NCBI GenBank assembly: GCA_922989275.2
Contig: OV277864.1
Location: 6,944,001-7,008,000, forward strand
DNA length: 64,000 bases
From: Gari tellinella
Taxonomy: Eukaryota; Mollusca; Bivalvia; Cardiida; Psammobiidae
Reading direction: 5' to 3'
Part shown: positions 34,990 through 46,223 of the stretch, piece after piece
Layout of the letters: each line of letters starts with the position of its first letter
Position numbering within the stretch: the first letter of the stretch is position 1
Notes under the pieces: generated by a model
Database searches by the model: none
What the model saw: the letters and a program-made list of their open reading frames with translations, nothing else
Told to the model about the DNA's origin: nothing
Program-made: the position numbers and the translations under genes

Positions 34990-35473
34990 TATTCTGTTTA
35001 AGATTATTGTTTACCATTTTGCTATGACAGTTGTTAACAATTTGAAGCCAAATTGGAAGCCAAAGAGCTTCAAATAATTGACTTTGGGATAAACTTACAA
35101 ACCACAATATTTTCAACAAATATTATTTAGCAATACTTGGATAGGATTTACGGCACTGCGACACAGTATTAGTCATAAGGCACCGATGTGTGTATGTATA
35201 TTATGAATGTATGAGTAAGTGTGTGACGCATTGCGGCGGTTTACCATTCTGCACTGGTAGCAGTGCGAGAAATATATTCCCCACCCACTGGGGCCATTAA
35301 GCACTGTTAGAGTGAACATGATCAATATAAATGGTATACAGAAGTCGCAATATAACATCACATAATTGTTTTCTTCTAATTCTTGCTAATTACCAGTGTG
35401 GAGAAGAAGGTATTCGTTACCGTTTTAACCATTTACCTCATAGCCTGTTTCTAGTTTTGAAGACAGGTGACCA

Positions 35474-35546
35474 CTTAAAGCAGGTTGAAAGTAAAGCAGA
35501 ATGTGCCTCAAGGCACATTCTGCTTTTCTTTCAGCCTGCTTTAAGT
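35474..35546. repeat. Hairpin 'cttaaagcaggttgaaag', unit 4 copy
   Basis: cttaaagcaggttgaaagta ... cagcctgctttaag, centre tgtgcctcaaggcaca. Confidence 0.75.
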
Positions 35547-36465
35547 TAAAATCTGCTAGTTTATATAAAATATTTGTAATGGTAATTGTCCATGAGGGTA
35601 TTAACTGGAACTATTTTCTTCAGCGGAGAAATAAATTAAATACGCTAAAAGTCGCTTCTATGGGGGAAAGGGTTAACGCAAACGGAACGCATATCTATTG
35701 CAATAAAACGTAGAAACTGACAACTTGTTGACAATTTTGACTATTTATGTTAATCTAAATGGCAAACAGTTTGCAGCCTGACCAGACGCCGGAAATGCAA
35801 TGGAAATAATGGTTAAAGCGTAAACGTGTTTATTGGGAAATAATTACGTTTTCTCCACTGTAGGTACCCTTTTCTAAGTTGAACTCGCACCGATTACAAT
35901 ATTCCAGTAGAAGTGTCTAAATGTCGTTATAAATAGTGTAAAATTACCATCGGAAGAAGTTATGTTCAATTCTGTTTTATAAACACGTATTCCCTGAAAA
36001 TATGCTTCTTCAACAAAGAAGCGTACAGAGTTATGTCACAGACGGGTGCATAATGCAGGGCAAGACTAATGTACAAAGCTCCAGAATTAGCTGTCTGCTT
36101 TTATACTGTCAATATAATTTATATGTATACAAATGTTCAACTTTCTTTGTTTGACCTTCATATTACCCTTGTCCAGCAATTTATTAAACCGAACGTTTTG
36201 CTCGATGTCTTCAGCTTTCCACGGGTATTTTATGTGCGAACTATATCTTAAGCAGCAAGCATACACGGACTTTTCTCCGTCTCAGCGTCACTAGGCTAAA
36301 ATGATGATGAAGTTTGGATCCAGTTCAAAAACATTATAAATTGGTGTATGACCTGGGTCATAACTGTTTAATTTAATCATATATTGACAATCCGAATAAA
36401 CACATACTCAGATTAATAGATTTGATATAGGCACACAGTTATGCTAAGCAAGGCTCACTAGAAAC

Positions 36466-36502
36466 AACCACCGAATGAAGTATCAAGTGCAAAACACGAA
36501 AG
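36466..36502 (+). promoter_or_regulatory. Candidate 5'-UTR exon with splice donor (gene 5)
   Basis: tatcaagtgcaaaacacgaa-ag|gtaagc. The exon end has changed (gggag to gaaag), but the donor is kept. Confidence 0.35.
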
Positions 36503-38402
36503 GTAAGCTTTCAATTCCAAGCTTCTGTTCAGTTTTGAATAACATCCTTTCTCCGCATCGTTATTTCCCCAACTACAAACAGAACACCTACAGTCGAATA
36601 GACAACATTCGTATGCTAATTCTAAATAGGCATTTTATAAGACTTAAAGAGTTTGCCACCGAGTTTTGAGTTATGTTCAACCCTCCAACACTGTACGCAC
36701 CGTTCTAGATTGTAAAGTTTGCTTTGAATTTTGTTTAAAAGAATAACGTATATTTTAAGATATTCCTGCATGTTATCAAACATAATTTAATTTGTGTCTG
36801 AACTGTTCGTTTCACAATGAAGTATTTAAGCTTCTATCTAGTTTTTGTGGCATTTGTCGTCAGACAACGTCACAGGGCCAATGTCTATAAAATGTCTAAA
36901 CCATTTAGGACGGATAGGTCTTTTTAACAGTCAAGCATGTATATTTATATTCTCTGCTAACAACGATACTTCTTTAGAAATTTTCGTTGCTGTAAAATAA
37001 CCTATGTTGAAATAATCGTCTGCTTTAATGTTTCACTAGATTCTGATGATTCTTACAGGAGAAATATACATGTTAATGTCAAACTCGTTGGTACTAATAG
37101 TTAAGTCGCATACAGATTTAACAATAGTATCATAAGTTAGTTACCACTTTCGCTGTAATCACAAGGCCTTTCATATGAAACTTTAGCTTTACAAAGACGA
37201 GAATAATGTTTATATCAGTCGGTAATTTCGCCAGACAGTATCGACCAAACAAAATATCATACCAGTGGCGTGTTCAATAGAGAAAGCGATGGCCATCGAT
37301 TGCGAGTTTGCTACCGGTCTGAAATACAGTGGTAAAAACGTAATTCTTTCGTTCAAACGCAAACGCATCGCAATGAAATGTAGAAAATGACAACATTTTG
37401 ACAATTCAGACTACCAGTTTTAATCAGAGTGGCACACAGTTTGGCGTCTGATCTGGATTCAAACTGTTTGAAGTGAAAATAATAGTTTTAAGCATAACCG
37501 GAGTTATTGGGAAGGAAAACAGTATCTCTACTGTACTCTGCACGCTGCACACGGGAAACAAACTTCTAACCTAAACAGCAAACAATGGTAATTGAACACG
37601 CTACTGAGATCAAAGAAAATATTATTTACGTGACAAACTAGACATGGTTTCATTTATTTAATATCAATTATGTCGCCTGTATAAAATAGCATGTGCTAAA
37701 GCCTCTGGTCTTCTTACCAGCGCACACATCTGATCTGAGAATAACCAGGCTTCAGTTGTTTTTTGTTTTTTTAAATCAGATTGAAATGAATCGTCAACAT
37801 GGTCATACTAACGTCGCATTGTTTTGATTTTGCCTATCGTTTCTTCAGAAGAGAAAGATAAAGTATTACTACTTTACATTATTTTCTGACGTGAGGTTTA
37901 TTATACAAAGAAGTTTATGATAATATCAGAGCTATATTCGATATAGAAACTATTCTTCCACATGCCATCGGTGCATTTGTGAAAACTGCCTCAACATAGT
38001 TTTATCCAGAAAAGACGCCATGCAACTCGACATCTTTTACAACATTTACATAAGAACTCACGGCAACTTTCTGAATTTTTATTGTTTTTCGAATGCTAAA
38101 ATATGAGAATAATAGAGCACTGTACAGCGTAGGATATTTAACAAAAGGTCGCACAACAAAACATTGAGTACAAATTAATATGCTACTAATTAAGAGTACA
38201 TGACAATGAAGCTTTTACAAAGAGGCCATTCAAAGCACGAATGAATAATATTTAGTATATTGTCAAGTTGTAATAGGATAGTAAGCTATTATAGCATTAT
38301 TCTAATATGTAGTCAGTATAAATGAAACCTTTGTCTGACTGCTGACATGTCAACACATGTATATTGTTTAATTAGATATCACTATTACGCAAATATAACT
38401 TA

Positions 38403-38606
38403 CAGTAATACCTCTCAATTACGACCAATAAAAAGAAGGCTATTTGATTGTATATAAGCCAGGTAATAGCTTAAAGCAAGGGGACAGTAAAACAGAAAAC
38501 TCCTATAGGAGCTTTTTGTTTTACTGCCATCTTGCTTTAGATGTCTCCTGCCTTAAATACCTTATAATCCAAGCGATTTAGTTCTCGTGATAGAGTTATG
38601 TTACTG
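38403..38606. mobile_element. P2 MITE upstream of gene 5
   Basis: ta|cagtaatacctctcaattac ... gtgatagagttatgttactg|ta. It is the third copy of the 12,597/31,085 insertion, so units 1, 3 and 4 share it. Confidence 0.75.
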
Positions 38607-38858
38607 TATTTAGCAAAAATGTGTAGCGTGTTCAGTTACCACTGTTTGCTGTTAAAATTAGCAGTTTGTGCCCTGTGAGCAGCGTGCAGAGATCAGTAGA
38701 GACGGCCATCGATTTCTTTACTGAACACACTACTGAGTAATGTGTAGGCCAACAACAGCTGCATGATATAAATAGCCCTCTGTCTGTAGTTCAACAACAT
38801 TTGATAATACCACATATGTAAAACTAGACATTTTGACTGGAACATTTTTAGAAACATT

Positions 38859-41372
38859 ATGACGTCTACGAGTTTTAGAATCATTTTGTTTTGGAATATC
38901 TTTGCTGTTGCAAACATGGCAAGGTCGACACGTTTGACAGGTACAGTTGCGGTTGACGATATTGTTTTTCAAATGCAATGTACTAATGGTTAGCATTCGA
39001 AGAATTCAACTGGTGTCAGTAGGAAATTGTTTGGATTTTTCATCTGTTTAATTTCGATAATTCGTTCTCGCTTAAGCCGAACATACCAGTATTTCAAAGT
39101 TAAAACATGGCCAAGCCACGTTTAAACTTTGAAATAATGGTATATTCGAACTAACGCGAGGTCGAACTATCGAGTTCCGACTGTAGTTTGAAAAGAAACT
39201 AATCTCTCCTGATATTAATCGGACTTATAAATACACGAAATAAAAATTCAGTGTAAATAGCCTCACTGTTGTCTAAACTACCACCTATATTTAAGTCTGC
39301 ATATTTGTCTTCTGTTGAACGGTCGCTGAACCATTTCACGGTCAGGGGTCACTAAAGACGACTTTGTGGAGCCCGTGATTTGTTCAGAATTCAAAATGAA
39401 CGATCGACATTTTCGGTAAAACTACGTTTGATCTCACATCGAAAGAATAGAGTCGGAAGAAGTTTTCAAGCAAAATATACAGTGTTCCCTCTCTACAACG
39501 ACCCTCCTTACAACGACTCCCTCCATACAAAGACCCTTGCTGCTGCTCCCCAAACAATACAATTATATGTCTAACTCTTTCACTTCTGCAATATCGTCTG
39601 CTTAAAACTGTCGTCTGCTGTTTTTCTCAAAATAACATAATGGACATTATGACAGAAAAAGCTTAATAGCGAATGACAAACAGCTTGAATCGAGATCAGA
39701 TGCCGCGTCACGCGGCGTCTGATCTTGATTCAAGCTGTTTGCAAATGTAAGCCAGTATTGTATAATGTCGATGAACAGGTTTAATCAGATCAGAAGATTG
39801 GGCTATGAAAGAAAGTCTCAAATAATAAGGTCGTTGAATTTGCTACTTATAAACGTATTTTGCCAGTTATTTCAAATTCATGCAATTACAAATTAAAACA
39901 TTAACCCATAATGGCGAGTGCACGTATCGTTCCAAAATCGTAAAGTAGTGAATAGTACCCAATGTCATATACAAAAAATAATGCAAACCCTGTCCCTCAC
40001 TATCTCAAAATGGACCAGGCGTAATTGGATATTGGAATTGTTCATTTAAAATTCTAGGAGTAAATGAGGTAATTGTTATCAGAAAATAATTGACCAGAAG
40101 AAAAATTATTCGTCTTTGTTTCCAACCTACAAATGTAAGGAAAATACTGGCCAACAGTGGTCATTATGTACACCATCGGCGTTGATGTCATTTTTGTACA
40201 AACAGTTGGTGCGGTATAACTGCCTCGTCTGTATATCAATTGGATTTTCCGTCCGATTGAATGCCGCTTTGGTGTAGTTCTTTATTTCATTTCTGTCAGA
40301 TATGGACTAAGTGCTTCAATTAGGGTCATACAACGCCATGTGCCCGTGCGTCTCAACGAGTATAAGATGGTACACTGACGTTCGACATTTGCCTTGGAAT
40401 TTTATATGTGATATTGATTGAGTGATTGAATTTAAGTAAACTGTGGACGAATAAAATGTTTACATTTTTGTAAAATTATGCCGCGGTACGTCCATGTTCT
40501 TAATTTAATGACTTTTTTATGCCCTGTACGAGCGAAATTAATGACATCTAATGAAAAGGTTTATTTTAATCAAAACACGACTGAATTCAAATATCATATG
40601 TGCAACAATTAACTCGTGTCATGCTAAGCACGTCTTGCCTGACATTTGCAAACAATTGAATCTAGATGAGACGCCGCGTAACTCGTATACAACCTTTTTT
40701 CTGTTTCAAAAACATAAAACCTAATTTGTCGAACTTTAGCATACGATATATATTTTAAGCATACAACAATTCAGCATGATAAGAATTAATGATCCAATCG
40801 ACACACTGTACAATATAAATACTATTACAGTCAAACTTCGATATCTCGAACTCGTTTAACTCAAAATATCCGATAGTCGACATATGAACTGCTTTATTTC
40901 ATGCTCGGTTAAGTCGAACATACCCATATTTCCAAGTTAAAACGTGGCTTAGCCACGTTTTAACTTGGAAATACGGGTATGTTCAACAAACCCGACTTCG
41001 AGATATCGAAGTTCGACTGTATTTTATATTCTATTTTACACAGATATGGATGATGGTGAGCATTTGGAGCCCGTTAGAGGTCTAGCAGCCACTGTGGACT
41101 ATGAGTTGAAGGCGAAAGAGAGAAGGAGAGCTCAGCTGCAGGGTAGTGGTATCGAGGAAAGAGATGCTGGAGATGCTGGAGATGGGGGAGATTGGGATGG
41201 GGGATATGGGGGTGGGGGATATGGGGGTGGTTTGATTGTATATCGGAACGGAGGTGTCGAGAAAAGAGATGCTGGAGATGAGGGAGCTGGGGATGTGGGA
41301 TATGGGGGTGGGCATGGGGGTGGGTATGGGTATGGGGTGTCGACATGTGGATGGTGGAGATGCTGGCGATGA
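38859..41372 (+). CDS. Gene 5: secreted Gly/Asp/Tyr-rich precursor (beta type), intact
   Basis: Coding exons 38859-38940 and 41044-41372. The acceptor ends 7 nt before the ATG. The signal exon (FRIILFWNIFAVANMAR) has an Asn inside the hydrophobic stretch, which may weaken it. Donor acag|gtacag, acceptor acacag, phase 1. Exon 2 encodes HLEPVRGLAATVDYELK, KERRR before AQLQG, an acidic Gly/Asp stretch, GGYGGGGYGGG, one VEKR-DAGD module, then GGGHGGGYGYG and a cysteine pair VSTCGWWRCWR at the C terminus. The precursor has 136 residues. Compared with genes 2 and 4, a 2-nt difference after the cysteine segment brings an earlier TGA, and the Gly-rich repeat continues out of frame downstream. Product and role are unknown. 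A processed, secreted peptide is the inference. Confidence 0.72.
39480..39757. mobile_element. P1-family MITE in intron of gene 5, right end lost
   Basis: Left TIR cagtgttccctctctacaac and core caaacagcttgaatcgag ... gattcaagctgtttgc are present. The right arm after 'gtaagccag' is deleted compared with gene 4. Confidence 0.7.
40828..41019. mobile_element. 192-bp P3 MITE, 24 bp before exon 2 of gene 5
   Basis: ta|cagtcaaacttcgatatctc ... gagatatcgaagttcgactg|ta, with centre palindrome aagttaaaacgtggcttagc / inverse. It sits at the same intron position as the P2 MITE of genes 2 and 4 but is a different family. Confidence 0.8.
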
Positions 41373-41565
41373 GGGAGCTGGGGATGTGGGATATGGGGAT
41401 GGGCATGGGGGTGGGGTGGACATAGGGTAGGTGCAATTGTATATAGGAATGGAGGTGTCGAGAAAAAAGATGGTGGAGATGAGGGAGCTGGGGATTTTCA
41501 TCGTGTTTTTATTGTTATTTCAATATGAATCAATATAAGCAGCTACGTTTTGAAATCTTTTTCTA

Positions 41566-41915
41566 CAGTGTCCCCTCCGAAGACTGTCTGAACAACGATT
41601 GCCTCCTCAAAACGACGCTTACAGCTGTTCCCCAAACAAATCAGCTATGTCCAATGTTTTCACGTCTGCGATATCGTCTGCTTAAAAGTGTTGTTTGCTG
41701 TTTTTGTCAAAGTCATAAATTGGGCATTTGTCAGAAAAACGTAATGACGAATTACAAACAGCTTGAATCTAGATCGGACACAGCGTTACGCGGCGTCTAA
41801 TCTGGGTTCAAGCGGTTTGCAGCTGTGAGCCAAATTTTCCCTACATATAACAACTCCATCGACACTACACGCAATCTTTGTCTCTCATTGTGTTGTTTTT
41901 GTAGAGAGAGCACTG
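41566..41915. mobile_element. P1-family MITE downstream of gene 5
   Basis: ta|cagtgtcccctccgaagac ... gagagagcactg|ta. Confidence 0.75.
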
Positions 41916-42857
41916 TATTCTGTTTAAGATTATTGTTTACCATTTTGCTATGACAGTTGCTAACAATTTGAAGCCAAATTGGAAGCTAAAGAGCTTCAAA
42001 TAATTGACTTTTGGATAAACTTACAAACCACAATATTTTCAACAAACATTATTTAGCAATACTTGGATAGGATTTACGGCACTGCGACACAGTATTAGTC
42101 ATAAGGCACCAATGTGTGTATGCATATTGTGAATGCATGAGTAAGTATGTGACTCATTGCGGCAGAGTTTTACCATTCTGCACTGGTAGCAGTGGGAAAA
42201 CAATACCCCCACCGACTGGGGCCATTTAGCACTGCAAGAGAGAACATTATCAATATAAATGGTATAAAGAAGTCGAAACAGTCGAACTTTACTTTATATA
42301 ATAATTATTATCTTCTTATTCAAGCTGATTGCCACAGTTGTGAAGAAGCTATTCGTTCCCGTATAAACGCAAACGGAATGCAAACCCAATACAATAAAAC
42401 GTTAAAAATGAGAACTTGTTGACAATTTTGACTATTTATTACAATCTGATTATCCAACAGTTTTGATCCAACCTGTTTGCAATTGAAAATATGATTTTAT
42501 CGCATACGCTTTTATTTGAAAAGACTGACGTCTCCACTAAAGGTACCCTTTTCTTAGTTGAACTATAAACGATTATAATATTCCAGTTAAAAAATTTTCG
42601 TTTTAAAGAGTGTTAACATCCCCAACGGAAGAGGTTATTGTCGTTTCTGTTTTATAAACATGTATTCCCTGAACTCATACTTCTCGGTTCTAAACATTCG
42701 CTGTAATTCGTTACCAAACAATCATCAAATAAGTATACAGACTTATGGCACATACGGATGCATAGTGCTGGACAAGTCAAAAGTAACATAGAAAACTCAT
42801 GAATCAGCTCTCTGCATTAGTGTTGTCCTGATTTTACCAACAACATACATATATACA

Positions 42858-43050
42858 TAAACGGGCGCTTCGAAAGAGGAGGATGGCATGCAATTCACAA
42901 CCGACAACTACCGACTTCAAGTGTCCGACCTATGGCTGTTACTTCAAAGCAAGAATTGGTCTGACAAGTCATCTCCGGACGCACAAATCGACTACTTAGA
43001 TGTCCTGCTCATCGTCGATTACGACGGAGGAACATCATCACATAATTAAT
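42858..43050 (+). mobile_element. 3' end of a non-LTR retrotransposon (C2H2 finger tail)
   Basis: A short frame ending at TAG 42,997-42,999 encodes DFKCPTYGCYFKARIGLTSH followed by LRTH. This matches the C-terminal zinc finger (CPxC..FxARIGLxSHLRTH) found at the end of reverse transcriptases of several LINE families (established knowledge). The second cysteine is Tyr here, so the finger is broken. A short 3' UTR (cctgctcatcgtcgattacg) follows. Unit 1 (about 8,150) lacks it, consistent with a 5'-truncated insertion. Confidence 0.7.
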
Positions 43051-43153
43051 ATACAACATTTCAACTCCTAGTCATAAAATCCTTTAAAACCGAACGTTTT
43101 GCTTGATGTGTTGGGCTTTCCAAGATTCTTCTCTATGCCACTTTCAAACAATA

Positions 43154-43332
43154 CAGTAGAACCTCTCTATTACGACCACTACGTTGTGTCAAATATTTGT
43201 CGTTTAAGACAGGTGGCTGCTTAAAGCAATGTCAAAGTGAAACAGAAAGCTCGTACAGCTTTAAGCTGTCACCTGTACTCTATACCGACAAACAATGTTC
43301 TTTTTAGTGGTCGTTATAGAGAGGTTCTTCTG
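43154..43332. mobile_element. 179-bp P2 MITE
   Basis: ta|cagtagaacctctctattac ... gttatagagaggttcttctg|ta, with an inner palindrome cacctgt-cttaaag. The inner stem is shorter than in other copies. Absent from unit 2 at the matching place (about 19,310). Confidence 0.8.
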
Positions 43333-43567
43333 TACTAAACTTCACTAATGAACTATCTAAAACAGCAAGTTTTACACGGAATTATTTCCCGTCTTAGTGT
43401 CACTTCGCTAAAATGAAGGCGTTTGAATCAAGATCAAAAACATAGTAACTTAGTGTCTGACCTGGTTCATAACTGTTTTATTTTATCATATATTGACATA
43501 TAGACATATACTCAGATTTACTAATTTGATAAAGGCACACATTTATGCTAAGCAATGATCACTAAAA

Positions 43568-43604
43568 ACACCATCGAAAAAGTATCATGTGCAAAACACG
43601 GGTG
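43568..43604 (+). promoter_or_regulatory. Candidate 5'-UTR exon with splice donor (gene 6)
   Basis: atcatgtgcaaaacacgggtg|gtaagc. It lies 2.6 kb upstream of the gene 6 signal exon. Confidence 0.35.
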
Positions 43605-45351
43605 GTAAGCTTTTAATTCTAAGCTTCTTTTCAGTTTAAATGACATTCTTTTTGCGCAAACGTTGCTATATCCCAATCTACAAACAGAAAACCAACAGTT
43701 GGATAGACAACATTTGTATTCTAGTTTTTAATCGGCATTTAATCAGACTAAAAGAGTTTGCCACCGAGGTTTCAGTTATGTTCAACCCTCCAACACTGTA
43801 CGCACCGTTCTAGATTGTAAAGTTTGCTTTGAATTTTGTTTAAAATAATAACGTATACTTCAAGGTATTCCTGCATATTATCAAACAGAATTTAATTTGT
43901 GTCTGAACTGTTGTTTCACAATGAAGTATCTAAACTTAGATCTGAGTGTTATATTATTTGCAAACAAAGAACCTTCTTTAGACACTTCGCTGCTGTTAAA
44001 TTAACCTACATGTATGTTGAAATTATCGTCTGCTTTAATGTTTTAAAATTAGATTCTGAGGACTCTAACAGGAGAAAAATACATGTAAACGTCAAACAAT
44101 TTAGTAGTCTAAGAGTCAAGTTGCATACAGTTTAACAATAGTGTCATAGATTAGTTACCACTTTAGTTGTAATTGCAAGGGCATTCATTTGAAACTTTAG
44201 TCTGTAAAAGACTAAAATAAAGTTTATATTAATCGTTAATTTCGCAGGACAGTATCAACCGAACAATATATCATACCATAGATCAAAGAGAATAGTATTT
44301 ACGTGACTCACTAGACGGGTTATCATTTAGTTTATATCAGTTATGTCGCCTGTTAAGAATCGTATCTGCTTAACCCTCCCCCCTGGTGTTCTTACCAGTG
44401 CCGACATCTGAACTGTGCTCGTCGTAAACTAGTCGTATTCTGCGAATAATCAGGCTTCAGATTTCTTTAAATCAGATTGAAATGAATCGTCAACATGGTC
44501 ATACTAACATCACATTGTTTTGCTTTTGCGTATCGCTTCTTTAAACGAGAAACAATAAAGTAATTCCTACTTTTCAGTCTTTTCTGATGTGAGTTTTATT
44601 ATACAAAGAAGTTTAAGATGATATCAGAGCTATACTAACAATATCTATTACTTTTCTACATGGTATGGGTGAATTTGAGAAAAAATACTCAACACATTTT
44701 ATCCAGATAGGACGCCATGTAACGCGACATATTTTACGGATCAAAACATGTTAGAAAAATCCAAATTCGCCAACTTTGATCCTTTTTGCGCCAAACTGTT
44801 TGAAAATAAATACATTGCATGGTAAAAGTATCCGGGTGATTCACCATTTTAGTTTATCTACAAATTAACGCGGCATTACTGTCAGACGTTTATTCAAGGA
44901 CCATTCAAAATGCAAATGGAAAATCATACCGGTATTGCTGCTTATTGTATGAGAAACTGGAATATTAAGCTCCTATAGAAGCTTTGTAATACATAGGTCG
45001 TCAAATCAAGTAGCCAACTGACTGTAAAGCTATCAACACATGTACTTCTTCGATTAGTTATCACAATAATGCAAATATTACTGCGTATGAATAACATACG
45101 ATTAAGTATCGAACAGCTGCATTAATTATCAAATCGCGTTCTGTAGTTTTGATTAACACATGTACGAAACGGGACATTTTGTGTGGACAGCCTGCAGCGT
45201 TAAGGTTTGGATGTTTTTAATTTGGAATATCTCTTTATATGGGGAAAGTGTTGAATATATGAACGGTAGGGTTTAGGGATACAGCGTGTTCAGTTGCCTC
45301 TGTTTCTGATTTAGCTTAGCAGGTTGTACCCTGTTGGCAGCATGCAGTGTA

Positions 45352-45584
45352 CGGTGGATAAAACATAAATTATTCTCTCCCAATAAACGCTCTTAAATTA
45401 AAACGTTTATTTTCATTGCAAACAGTATGGAATCAGATCAGACGCCTGTCAACCCGGCGTCTTATCAGGCTCCAACTGTTTGCACTCATATCTAAAATGG
45501 TAATCAGAATTGTAACACGTTGTCATTTTCTATATTTCATTGCATGCGTTTGCGTTGAAGCGAAAAAAACGTTTTCTCCAGTGT
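45352..45584. mobile_element. P6 MITE with full hairpin core
   Basis: Left cggtggataaaacataaatt, right aacgttttctccagtg|ta. The core gcaaacagtatggaatcaga ... caggctccaactgtttgc surrounds cgcctgtcaacccggcg. Its end bases are diverged. Confidence 0.6.
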
Positions 45585-46223
45585 ATTTCAGACCGGTAGC
45601 CAACTCACAATCGATGGCCAACTCATGACTGTGAGTTCATCCTTCGGCAAGTTATGAGTTAATAGGTGGTAGATTTTGCAAACAGTTATGATCCAGATAA
45701 GAGCTAGGCGTCTCAACTGGAAGAAATTGTTGAAACGGATGTTTTTGTTTCTAAAGAAAATTAAGATAACTCCTGAGAACAAGTGCAGATGTCAACGATT
45801 GCAGAAAACAGTTACACGCCATGGTAAAGAGTAGAACTTGATTAACAATTCAATTGTATCATCTATTTGAACAAGCATTACAGTGAATTCAACATACAGC
45901 GATTAATTAAACAACAAATGAAAATTAATTAATATATCGTACAGCTTAATAGCAGCAAAATAACACAATATCAAGCTCCCAGGATAGCTAATTAATATGC
46001 ATTTAGTCTAATTTAAACAGTCCTTTGACTGTTAAGATAACATAACATTTGCTTCGGTTAAAGAAGTATCATAACGCAAATATATATGTACATGTATATG
46101 CTTAATACGACATAAATGAGAAAGTATCGAACAAAAGCTGCATTAAGGAATAAAACCGTTCCGTTGGCATTTTGTTAAACATTCGAAACCAGCCTATAAT
46201 AGGGGACAGCTTACAGACACGTC

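Larger units (their letters stand above)
31740..38800 (+). repeat. Segmental unit 4 (beta gene, alpha downstream)
   Basis: Up to about 35,180 it matches unit 2. From about 35,183 (cacc|gatgtg) to 38,800 it matches the alpha-type downstream of units 1 and 3. No other gene is seen between 35,000 and 38,800. Confidence 0.8.
38800..46180 (+). repeat. Segmental unit 5 (beta type)
   Basis: The gene and downstream match unit 2 through about 42,390 and again from about 42,390 onward to unit 2 after its pearl-like insertion (18,866 on). From about 44,200 to 46,180 it is diverged, with a P6 MITE and no gene. Confidence 0.75.
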
